Below are positions 8,378-15,888 of a stretch of DNA of 64,000 nucleotides, piece by piece (positions within the stretch are counted from its first letter, which is position 1; each line of letters opens with the position of its first letter). The position numbers were made by a program, and so were the translations under genes. The notes beneath the pieces were generated by a model. The model did not search any database. It had not been told where the DNA came from and worked only from the letters and a program-made list of their open reading frames with translations. This DNA comes from Sphingomonas parva (ex Maeng et al. 2020) (GTDB lineage Bacteria > Pseudomonadota > Alphaproteobacteria > Sphingomonadales > Sphingomonadaceae), in NCBI RefSeq assembly GCF_004564275.1, contig NZ_SPDV01000016.1:1-64000 (forward strand), written 5' to 3'.

Positions 8378-8395
8378 TGCTGGATCGATCCAGCA
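8378..8395. promoter_or_regulatory. Perfect 18-bp palindrome upstream of the nag genes
   Basis: TGCTGGATCGATCCAGCA is fully self-complementary. It lies about 310 bases before the SIS-domain gene in a gene-free stretch. LacI-family operators often look like this, and amino-sugar genes in alphaproteobacteria can be under LacI-type control, but no such regulator gene is in the window. Confidence 0.4.
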
Positions 8396-8469
8396 CCTCT
8401 TGGCGGCGGTCCGTCTCGACCACGAGCTGCTATTTAGCCCTTTGGCCGCTCGAAGTGATCTGGTACTGC

Positions 8470-8485
8470 ATTGGTACTGTCCAAT
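8470..8485. promoter_or_regulatory. Candidate operator ATTGG-N6-CCAAT
   Basis: An inverted repeat ATTGGTACTGTCCAAT follows a direct repeat of TGGTACTG (8461-8468 and 8472-8479). It lies about 220 bases before the amino-sugar genes. The shape is compatible with a GntR-type (NagR-like) operator, which is an inference only. Confidence 0.35.
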
Positions 8486-8701
8486 TTAAGTGCGGAATCG
8501 AGGGGCGGGTTTCGAGTGACGACGCGCGGAGGGACTTTATGCCGGCAGCCGGCGGCGCCGTGAGGCAGGGGCTTCGCGAAACCCGGATTGCGCGCGCGGG
8601 GCTCCAGGGCTGGGCGCATGCGTTCACCGGCCATCGCTCGGCGGGAGCCTCGGCCCGCCTTGGCACAACCACGTGGTGAGCAGCGCCGCGGACCTGAACG
8701 G

Positions 8702-9739
8702 ATGACCATGAACGCGACCGCCAGCCAAAGCCTGATGTTCGCCGAAGCCGCCGCCGCTCCGCAGGTGGTGGCGCGGCAGCTCGAGAGCCGCGACCAGCGG
8801 CGCAGGATCGGCGAGCGGCTCCGCCGCACGCCGCCGACCCTGGTCGTCACCTGCGCCCGGGGAAGCTCCGATCATGCGGCGACCTTCGCCAAATATCTGA
8901 TCGAGACGCGGACCGGCGTTCCCACCGCCTCCGCCGCGCCTTCCACCACCTCGGTCTACGAAGCGCGGCCGCGCCTCGAGGGGGCGCTGTGCATCGCCAT
9001 CTCGCAATCGGGCAAAAGCCCCGACCTGCTCGCCTCGGTCGAGGCGGCGCGCGAGGCCGGCGCCTTCGTGATCGTCCTGGTCAACGACACCGGCTCGCCG
9101 CTCGCCGCACTGGCCGACGAGGTGGTGCCGCTCTGCGCCGGGCCCGAGCGCAGCGTCGCGGCGACCAAATCGTACATCGCGTCGCTGGCCGCGATCACCG
9201 GCCTGGTCGCCGATTGGGCCGAGGACGAGGCGCTGGCCGGCGCGATCGACGACGCTCCGCGCCTCCTCGAGCGGGCCTGGGACCTCGACTGGAGCCCCGT
9301 GGTCGACCTGCTGCGCGACCGGACGAGCCTCTACACGATCGGGCGCGGCGTCGCGCTCGGCGTCGCCCAGGAAGCGGCGCTCAAGCTCAAGGAGACCTGC
9401 GGCCTGCACGCGGAGGCGTTCAGCGCCGCCGAAGTCCGCCACGGCCCGATGGCGATCGTCGGCGCCGACTTTCCGATCCTCGTGTTCCGCCAGCGCGACA
9501 GGACCGCCCAGGGCGTCCTGGCCCTCGTCGAGGAGCTGGCCTCGCGCGGCGCCCGGGTCGCGGTTCCCGGCGACGCGCCGGGCGGCGCGATCGCTCTGCC
9601 CTGCCTCGAGTCCCATCCCGCGCTCCAGCCGATCCTGCAGATCCAGAGCTTCTATCGCGCCGCCAACGCCCTCTCGCTCGCCCGCGGCTTCGATCCGGAC
9701 CGGCCGCCCCACCTCTCGAAGGTGACGGAGACCCTGTGA
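8702..9739 (+). CDS. SIS-domain glucosamine-6-phosphate deaminase (NagB-II type)
   Basis: 345 residues with two SIS sugar-phosphate isomerase domains, related to the isomerase half of GlmS. Visible motifs are CARGSSDHAATFAKY (domain 1 phosphate-binding loop), ISQSGKSPDLLASVEAAREA, ATKSYIASLAAI, and in domain 2 YTIGRGVALGVAQEAALKLK with ETCGLHAEAFSAAEVRHGP. It lacks the glutaminase domain of GlmS. NagB-II enzymes convert glucosamine-6-P to fructose-6-P and ammonia in the cytoplasm. The stop codon overlaps the nagA start by one base (TGATG), so the two form one operon. The start is ATG 8702 or 8708. Confidence 0.9.
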   Translation: MTMNATASQSLMFAEAAAAPQVVARQLESRDQRRRIGERLRRTPPTLVVTCARGSSDHAATFAKYLIETRTGVPTASAAPSTTSVYEARPRLEGALCIAISQSGKSPDLLASVEAAREAGAFVIVLVNDTGSPLAALADEVVPLCAGPERSVAATKSYIASLAAITGLVADWAEDEALAGAIDDAPRLLERAWDLDWSPVVDLLRDRTSLYTIGRGVALGVAQEAALKLKETCGLHAEAFSAAEVRHGPMAIVGADFPILVFRQRDRTAQGVLALVEELASRGARVAVPGDAPGGAIALPCLESHPALQPILQIQSFYRAANALSLARGFDPDRPPHLSKVTETL

Positions 9740-10902
9740 TGCGGATGGCGCTGACCAACGGCCGGGTCCTGCTCGACGAGGGCTTCCGCCGCGACGTCGC
9801 GGTGCTGGTCGAGGGCGGCCGCGTCGCCGCGCTGCCGGCCGAGGCCGATCTGCCCGCGGGCATCGCGCGGCGCGATCTCGGCGGCGCGATGCTGCTGCCC
9901 GGCTTCATCGACACCCAGGTGAACGGCGGCGGCGGCGTGCTCTTCAACGACGTGCCGACCGCCGAAGGGGTGGCCGCGATCGGCCGCGCCCACCGCCGCT
10001 TCGGTACCATTGGGTTCATGCCGACGCTGATCAGCGACGACATCGAGAAGGTGGCGCTGGCCATCGCCGCCGTCGACCAGGCGATCGCCGACGGCGTCCC
10101 GGGCGTGCTCGGGATCCACATCGAGGGGCCGTTCCTCAACGTCGACCGCAAGGGCATCCACGCCGAGGACCGTATCCGGCGCGCCGATGCCGGCGATCTC
10201 GCCGTGCTCACGCAAGCCGGCCGCGGCCGGCGGATGGTGACGGTCGCGCCGGAGAAGGTGGATCCGGACCAGTTGCAAACCCTGGTCGAGGCCGGCCTTC
10301 TGGTCTGCGCCGGCCACACCGATGCGACCTACGCCGTCACCCGGCGCGCGCTCGACCAGGGGCTGCGCGGCTTCACCCACCTGTTCAACGCGATGTCGCA
10401 GCTCGGCAGCCGCGAGCCGGGCGTCGTCGGCGCCGCTCTCTCCGACGAGGCGAGCTGGTGCGGGATCATCGTCGACGGCGCGCACGTCGCGCCGGTCGTG
10501 CTGCGCCTGGCGCTGCGCTGCAGCCGGCCCGAGCGGTTCATGCTCGTCACCGACGCGATGCCGACGGTCGGCGCGGCGAGCAAGTCGTTCGTCCTGCAGG
10601 GCAAGACGATCGAGGTTCGCGGCGGCGTCTGCGTCGACGACGCGGGCACCCTCGCCGGCTCGGACCTCGACATGGCGACGGCGGTCAGGAACGCGGTGTC
10701 GATGCTCGGCCTCGACCTCGCCCAGGCGGCGCGAATGGCCAGCCTGCATCCCGCCGAGTTCCTCGGCCTGGGACACGAGCTCGGCCGCATCGCGCCCGGC
10801 TATCGCGCCAGCTTCGTCCTCGCCGATGACGGGATCAACGTCCTCGACAGCTGGATCGACGGGGTCTCCGCCAAGGAGGAACCGGCGCGCGCCACCGGAT
10901 GA
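9739..10902 (+). CDS. nagA: N-acetylglucosamine-6-phosphate deacetylase
   Basis: 387 residues of the amidohydrolase fold. The protein removes the acetyl group from GlcNAc-6-P, giving glucosamine-6-P for the upstream deaminase. Motifs: PGFIDTQVNGGGG (54-66), HIEGPF with the metal-binding E129, GHTDA with H193, THLFNAM with H214, and the catalytic aspartate D272 in LVTDAMP. The length is normal for the family and there is no signal peptide. It is translationally coupled to the preceding gene. A candidate Tn7-like transposon end begins only ten bases after its stop codon, so any genes that once followed in the operon may have been displaced. Confidence 0.93.
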   Translation: MRMALTNGRVLLDEGFRRDVAVLVEGGRVAALPAEADLPAGIARRDLGGAMLLPGFIDTQVNGGGGVLFNDVPTAEGVAAIGRAHRRFGTIGFMPTLISDDIEKVALAIAAVDQAIADGVPGVLGIHIEGPFLNVDRKGIHAEDRIRRADAGDLAVLTQAGRGRRMVTVAPEKVDPDQLQTLVEAGLLVCAGHTDATYAVTRRALDQGLRGFTHLFNAMSQLGSREPGVVGAALSDEASWCGIIVDGAHVAPVVLRLALRCSRPERFMLVTDAMPTVGAASKSFVLQGKTIEVRGGVCVDDAGTLAGSDLDMATAVRNAVSMLGLDLAQAARMASLHPAEFLGLGHELGRIAPGYRASFVLADDGINVLDSWIDGVSAKEEPARATG

Positions 10903-10911
10903 CGCGCGCGG

Positions 10912-11067
10912 TGGATGGCCGGAATAGAGTCCTTTCAACTCTGCGCTAATTCTCCTTCGTAAGACCGCTACCGTCCGGACCCTGGGAAAGAAATTAATCC
11001 TTTCAGTTTCGCATTCAGCGGCCTTCAAGGGCGTCCCTATGGTCAAATAAAGTCCTTTCAGTCTCGG
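10912..11067. repeat. Candidate Tn7-like transposon end with three TnsB-site-like repeats
   Basis: Three direct copies of a ~20-base element occur at about 10923, 10991 and 11045: AATAGAGTCCTTTCA, ATTAATCCTTTCAGTTTCG and AAATAAAGTCCTTTCAGTCTCG. The AATAAAGTC core is the same as in the TnsB-binding sites of Tn7 (known from that element). In the outermost copy AATA starts 11 bases after a TG at 10912, the same spacing as in the Tn7 end, though TGG stands in place of the usual TGT. The end lies 10 bp beyond nagA, and the innermost repeat overlaps the stop of tnsD. The opposite end was not found. Confidence 0.55.
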
Positions 11068-12830
11068 TCGGACTCGCTCCGTGCGCGCCGGCCAGGCGAT
11101 CCATCTCGACCTAAAACTTCGTTCAGAACGGCACGAGCAAGCTCCAACCTGTCCGTTCGACGTCCTACCAGGCGAAGAAGTTTCGTTGGGGTCGGTGCAT
11201 GCCCTCGCTCCATCTCCGCCGCAATCGCGGCCCGCATTTTACGCCGTAACGCATGGTCAGGTATCTCGACGACATTGGCTAGCGCAGCCTTGGTCTTAGG
11301 CAATCGGCTCAACGGCCTTTGAAGCAAATAGCCGCGAGGAATCGCGTGCGCCAGAGCATTAACCGTCACGCGCGCCGGAGGAGGCAACTGCCTGATTCGA
11401 TCCGCCTCGGCATGCACATTTTTAGCAAGCTCATCGTCAACTTGTGTCCAGTCCGTCTTTGAAAAGCGCCGATCTGCCGCTACCGGAATATAGTACTTTT
11501 TCGGCGGCTGCCGATCTTTCCGCACCTTCTTCCGTCCCGACTTCGCTCCCCCCTGCGTACAGGGGGATTCGGAGCGTAGCGACCATGGCACATCAATGCC
11601 ATGGGTCCGAGCAATGACTGCAACGGACGGCCCTGAGACCCCCAACTTGGATGCTATTGCTTTACAAGTTTCTCCAGCGGCGACCGAGGTTTCGAGGGTG
11701 GGGATTGCGGACGGGCCGAACGACCTCAGGCGAGGAGGATGCAACGTTCCGTCGTCATCCACACGACGGGTGTGAACATAGCCGCAGGAGCACTCGAACT
11801 CTCCGACATAAGCTCCCCTGTTCCGCCGAACCGTGATCTTCGTCACGGGCTTCTCGACCGCGTGCGCGATGAGCGGATTCGGACAGCCCCACGGTCCATC
11901 TCCGAAAGGCGTCGATGAAATTTGGGACTTTGGCAGGGGACTTACAAAAGAGAATACGATCGCTTGGTAGAACGGAGATTCCGACACGAGGCGACACCTC
12001 CAGGATCTCTCATGGGACTGCCCGGAAGATAGTTGCGGCCAGATCTCCAATACGGAACCGAAGTGTCGTACGATCGCGTCGCTTAACTGCGCCCGGGCTA
12101 CCTGGCCTTTCTTTCGAGACTTGAACCCAGAAGCGATCACTAGCTGACGCAGGGTTGTACCATCTGTCAAAAGTGGAACTCGCCAGCTATCGAGCATCGC
12201 GTGCCCAACCAAGGCGATGCGGTTCAATTTGTCCATGTCGTCGCCTACTACTTGCGCAGAGAATGGACTAGAGGACGGACAATTCGCGGAATTGGCACTC
12301 ACATAGTTCCTGACATTGCGCGAGACATCGACACTGCTATCTACCAGCAGCGATCCATGGCTCGGGCAGACGAGGCTCGTGTCCAACTGGTGCCGCCTCA
12401 TCCAGTACGGCTCACCAAACTGTTGAAGCGCATCATCATTGCAGTCAGGGCAATAGCGCAACCTAGCGCGGGTCGCAGAACCGGTAGCCGCGCCAACCTT
12501 CTGCGAGAATAATGACGAAGCACCCGACATCAATTCAAGCAGCTCTTCGAGGTAGGCCGGTGAGCGAAATGCTGTGTAAAATGGCAAAATCGTGTTTTCC
12601 AACGCGACACGCCGGACGGTGATCTCCCTGCCTTTAGGGATTCGTTGAACGAAAGCATCCAGTCTCGTGGGAAGAAAGTAAGATGGCTTGGCTCCCTTAG
12701 TGCCAAACAGCACGTCAAGTGCCGCAGTTTGAGCAACGCCGGTATGTCGAATATAGCGTGCGATAACGCTATACAGGAGTTCGTCAGGATATATTTCTGG
12801 AAAGTACGATACCTCCTGAATTGACGACAC
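11058..12830 (-). CDS. tnsD: TnsD/TniQ-family transposition targeting protein (orphan)
   Basis: 590 residues. The N-terminus carries the TniQ signature (FPEIYPDELLYSVIARYIRH at 10-29; LFGTKG; YFLPTRLDAF). A zinc finger follows with C127, C130, C155 and H158 in RYCPDC and PYWMRRHQLDTSLVCPSHG. The long C-terminal part contains a second Cys cluster (GEFECSCGYVH) and helix-turn-helix-like stretches (CKAIASKLGVSGPSVAVIA), as in TnsD proteins that bind a chromosomal attachment site. No tnsA, tnsB or tnsC is in the window, so this gene is a remnant or works with genes elsewhere. It is transcribed towards the candidate element end beyond nagA. Its GC content looks lower than that of its neighbours, as expected for transferred DNA. 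Confidence 0.82.
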   Translation of the reverse strand: MSSIQEVSYFPEIYPDELLYSVIARYIRHTGVAQTAALDVLFGTKGAKPSYFLPTRLDAFVQRIPKGREITVRRVALENTILPFYTAFRSPAYLEELLELMSGASSLFSQKVGAATGSATRARLRYCPDCNDDALQQFGEPYWMRRHQLDTSLVCPSHGSLLVDSSVDVSRNVRNYVSANSANCPSSSPFSAQVVGDDMDKLNRIALVGHAMLDSWRVPLLTDGTTLRQLVIASGFKSRKKGQVARAQLSDAIVRHFGSVLEIWPQLSSGQSHERSWRCRLVSESPFYQAIVFSFVSPLPKSQISSTPFGDGPWGCPNPLIAHAVEKPVTKITVRRNRGAYVGEFECSCGYVHTRRVDDDGTLHPPRLRSFGPSAIPTLETSVAAGETCKAIASKLGVSGPSVAVIARTHGIDVPWSLRSESPCTQGGAKSGRKKVRKDRQPPKKYYIPVAADRRFSKTDWTQVDDELAKNVHAEADRIRQLPPPARVTVNALAHAIPRGYLLQRPLSRLPKTKAALANVVEIPDHALRRKMRAAIAAEMERGHAPTPTKLLRLVGRRTDRLELARAVLNEVLGRDGSPGRRARSESDRD

Positions 12831-13309
12831 CGGCTATATTCCTCTAATCTCAGTCCCAGCCTTGGGATCTCCATTCTCAAGCCCTAAGCAGTCAAGGCAT
12901 CGCCGCCCACGTTTGATGCCAGGTGCTGGAAGACTCAAACTCGTGCCAGGGTCCGCATCGCACCATTCGTCAGCCGCTGGCTTCAACGTTCCTAGAGGCG
13001 GATGAGATTTATGCCTGCCGGTTCGAACACACCTTTGCGTTGGTCGGGAGGAGGCCTGTGCGGTGTACGACCCATGCATATGTCCGGGGTGGCGAAAATT
13101 TTTGTGGAAGCCAAGATGCCGAAATTACCTAGATCCTCCTTTCCGGCCACCCCAGTGCCTGAGGCCGGCTTCGGCGCTGTTTTCGGGAGGAACTTTGCAC
13201 CGCAGGAATGAAGCCACTACGACGTACTCCGCAGGACGATTCTGGAAGATTCGGTGGCGGCTCAGGATCAGTTTCGTGCGATTGAGGAACTTCCTCTCGC
13301 TGTCGGAGA
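12831..13309. other. 479-bp region upstream of tnsD, no convincing gene
   Basis: A minus-strand frame at 12834-13079 (81 codons, ending DPKAGTEIRGI) stops just before tnsD. It could be the tail of a lost upstream transposition gene, but no family feature supports that. The right half has stop-rich frames and short A/T-rich stretches (AAAATTTTTGTGG near 13097) and should contain the promoter of the MerR gene. Confidence 0.4.
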
Positions 13310-13729
13310 ATGCAATTGAGGATAGGCGAGCTCGGCGCTGCGACAGACACCAAGGTGGAAACCATCCGCTATTACGAGCGAGTGGGACTCCTGCCCCGCG
13401 CCTCGAGAACCGCCGGCAATTACCGGGCCTACGACAGCGGCCACCTTCAACAACTCATGTTTATCCGACGAGCCCGCGAACTTGGGTTCGAGGTGCACCA
13501 GATAAGGGAGCTCCTGACTCTGTCCGACACGAAGCAATGTTCGGGTACGGCTTTCGCGGAAATCGTCGAGCAGAACCTGGTCGTCGTCAACCGGAAGGTG
13601 CGAGAGTTGCATGCCCTGGCGCGCGAGCTCGATCGCTTGCTCTCGGAGTGCCAGCGAGGAGCCAATCCGAAGTTCGGTTTTGCTGAAGCGTTGTCAGACG
13701 TTTCAGCCACCGACCCGGGCATAACCTAG
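13310..13729 (+). CDS. MerR-family transcriptional regulator
   Basis: 139 residues. The N-terminal winged helix is typical of MerR (LRIGELGAATDTKVETIRYY, ERVGLLP, RELGFEVHQIRELL), followed by the dimerising helix. Cysteines at 77 and 114 correspond to two of the metal-ligand positions of ZntR/CadR/PbrR proteins, but the third C-terminal cysteine is absent, so metal specificity is unclear. No efflux gene is adjacent; the target is unknown. The ATG at 13310 follows GGAGA closely. It sits on the boundary between the Tn7-like remnant and the uncharacterised island. Confidence 0.8.
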   Translation: MQLRIGELGAATDTKVETIRYYERVGLLPRASRTAGNYRAYDSGHLQQLMFIRRARELGFEVHQIRELLTLSDTKQCSGTAFAEIVEQNLVVVNRKVRELHALARELDRLLSECQRGANPKFGFAEALSDVSATDPGIT

Positions 13730-13855
13730 CGAAGCGGCGCCGGAATGCCAACCTTGGTCCGCCGGCAGGCAAGGCAACCAGCGTGATCAGGGTTGTCCGA
13801 CGCCTTCCCCCTGGGCACGCGCTAGGCACTTAAGCTATATCGGTGAGACCAAGCC

Positions 13856-15484
13856 ATGCGCTTCAAAAACCTCGACAGATATCGCACCGGCGGCGCTGCC
13901 AATCAGATGCACCTGAGCCTTCCCGTGCCCAAGACCCCCGATGGCAGAGTCTATCGCTTCTCCCCGAACGAGAACGCCCACCCACGTCACTTCGTGCTCG
14001 GCGATCCGGAGCGGCCTGAGGATATCAGCGACGACAAGCGCGCTCGCATGAAGCTGGAGCCGGGTTCGTCTCAGACGGTCTGCCCGTATAGCGGCGTCAT
14101 CGCCGACGACGACGAGTTCATCCACCCTGACGATCGCGAGGCAGCGATCGCGATGGTCAAAGATGCCGCCGTTCGTGAAGTTGAGGACGCCCTCACAAGC
14201 ATGTTCGAGGGACTGAACCGACGGACGCCGCGCAAAAGCTTGGTGAGCATCGAGGCCAAAGTCAGGAACAACCCTCGCCCGCGGCTGCGCTTCTATCGCG
14301 ACGATCTCCTTCGGGAGCTGATCTGTGATCATTGCGGTCGGGATTACGGTGTCTATGCCATTGGCCTCTTCTGCCCCGACTGCGGCGCGCCGAACCTGCG
14401 CCTCCACTTCGCGCGTGAGGTCGAACTGGTCGACGCGCAGGTCCAGCTCGCCGACGGCCTCGAGCCTGACCTCCAGGAGCTCGCATACCGGTTGCTGGGA
14501 AATGCCCATGAGGACGTGCTGACCGCATTCGAGGCGACGCTGAAGACGGTCTACCTCTTCGGGCGTGAAGCTGCTTTTCCCGGCGACCCGGTCGCCAATA
14601 TCGGAAACGCTTTCCAGAATGTGGAACGAGGACAGAAGCAGTTCGCGGAACTCGGTTTCAATCCCTTCGATGTCCTCGAGGACGAGGAACTCGCGGCTCT
14701 GAAGCTGAACATTCAGAAGCGCCACGTCATCGGTCACAACCTCGGCGTAATCGATGCTAAATTTGCCGACCTATCGGGAGAGGCCGGCATCGGCGAGACG
14801 GTGCACCTGGTCGGCGAGGACACTCGCGCATTTGCCATCATCGCCCAGAAGGTGGTCGACGGCATCGACGGCTGGTTGGGCGGGGTCGCCATCCCACCCC
14901 GCGTGCGAGAGGCGCCACCACCGGGCGAGGAAACAGAAGTGACGAAAACGCCGGCGGCCGATCTGCGCCTGAGCGAGCTGGGCTACCGCCTCGGAGCGTG
15001 GCTTGCCGGTGCTTCGGAGAGGGGGCTCAACGGCCGCATCAATGCTGATGCCGTCCTGAGTGCCTTCAGCGACGTTCCGATACGCGATCTTCAAGACGCG
15101 GTGGCCGAGCTGGAGATGGACGGCTACATCTCGGCAACGACGGTCTCTGGCAGATCGCTCCCGCTGATGGGCTACCGGCTGGAGCTGTTCTCGACCTTCG
15201 ACCCGCTGACGCGCAAGACGGACCCGACACTCGACGCGGCGATACTTGCCGCTCTCGCCCTGGACTTCGACGGCAACGTCAACGTAGCGGAGCTGCACGC
15301 GAAGTCCGGCTGGGACCACCGCCAGTTCAACCCGGCTCTCGGCGTTCTGGTCAGCCGCCTCGACGAGCGGCGGGTTAGTAAGACTCACGACGCCGAATAC
15401 CCGACGAGGATGTTCATCCTAGGCCCGCAAGAAAGAGTCGAGCTGAAGCGATTCAAGGAACGCCATCCGCCAAGCACGAGATGA
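13856..15484 (+). CDS. HEPN-motif, zinc-ribbon protein of unknown function
   Basis: 542 residues. A four-cysteine zinc ribbon spans C157-x2-C160 to C173-x2-C176 (ICDHCGRDYG ... LFCPDCGAPN). A helical segment contains KRHVIGHNLG, which has the R-x4-H spacing (R289, H294) of HEPN RNases. The C-terminal ~200 residues look like a winged-helix region (LSAFSDVPIRDLQDAVAELEMDGYI). HEPN proteins are frequent RNA-cutting effectors in bacterial defence and toxin systems; here that role is inferred from one motif. A Cas2-fold gene follows 58 bp downstream on the same strand. I do not recognise the whole-protein family. Confidence 0.6.
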   Translation: MRFKNLDRYRTGGAANQMHLSLPVPKTPDGRVYRFSPNENAHPRHFVLGDPERPEDISDDKRARMKLEPGSSQTVCPYSGVIADDDEFIHPDDREAAIAMVKDAAVREVEDALTSMFEGLNRRTPRKSLVSIEAKVRNNPRPRLRFYRDDLLRELICDHCGRDYGVYAIGLFCPDCGAPNLRLHFAREVELVDAQVQLADGLEPDLQELAYRLLGNAHEDVLTAFEATLKTVYLFGREAAFPGDPVANIGNAFQNVERGQKQFAELGFNPFDVLEDEELAALKLNIQKRHVIGHNLGVIDAKFADLSGEAGIGETVHLVGEDTRAFAIIAQKVVDGIDGWLGGVAIPPRVREAPPPGEETEVTKTPAADLRLSELGYRLGAWLAGASERGLNGRINADAVLSAFSDVPIRDLQDAVAELEMDGYISATTVSGRSLPLMGYRLELFSTFDPLTRKTDPTLDAAILAALALDFDGNVNVAELHAKSGWDHRQFNPALGVLVSRLDERRVSKTHDAEYPTRMFILGPQERVELKRFKERHPPSTR

Positions 15485-15542
15485 TCCCTAGACGTCCTTA
15501 GGCGCGAAGTTCATCGAGATTCTCGGAACTGAGGAGTCACCA

Positions 15543-15821
15543 ATGGCCGTGTTCTTAATCACGTACGACTTGGTCGCAGAGAAGAGCGGCCATGATTACG
15601 AGCCTCTATGGGAAGAGCTCGGCAGGGTCGACGCGGTCAAGAGCCAGCTGTCCGCGTGGCTCCTCGCCGCGAACAACACGCAGAAGGAGGTCCTGGATCA
15701 CTTTCGAACATTCGTCGACGACGATGATCGGCTCATGGTGATCCAGGTCTCGAAGAAACCTAGTTTCAGCAAAGCGCTCAAAGGCACAAACGCCTTCCTT
15801 GATGAGCACTTCGGGAACTAA
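15543..15821 (+). CDS. Cas2-like ferredoxin-fold protein (SinR/VapD-type)
   Basis: 92 residues: MAVFLITYDLVAEKSGHDYE at the start, and a late strand DRLMVIQVSKKPSF. The pattern of YDL after strand 1, a central helix, and a DRLMVI strand matches the small Cas2/VapD/SinR-like superfamily, whose members include metal-dependent nucleases and structural subunits. It is not part of a CRISPR locus: no cas1 or repeat array is visible. A GGAG sits seven bases before the ATG. It follows the HEPN-motif gene on the same strand and may be co-transcribed with it. Confidence 0.65.
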   Translation: MAVFLITYDLVAEKSGHDYEPLWEELGRVDAVKSQLSAWLLAANNTQKEVLDHFRTFVDDDDRLMVIQVSKKPSFSKALKGTNAFLDEHFGN

Positions 15822-15844
15822 GCTTCGACATAGCGCCCGAAGCT
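15821..15844. terminator. Possible bidirectional hairpin between convergent genes
   Basis: AGCTTCG-N10-CGAAGCT forms a 7-bp stem between the Cas2-like gene and the convergent minus-strand gene. It has no U-run, so a terminator role is only suggested by position. Confidence 0.3.
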
Positions 15845-15888
15845 GTCTCGGACGCGATATTCACTCGCCCGTCCAGTCCAGAGGTCAT

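Noticed and set aside
12834-13079. A minus-strand 81-codon frame just upstream of tnsD as a tnsC remnant
   Set aside because: It has no ATPase motif or recognisable family feature, and its composition is that of random sequence; left as part of a gap.
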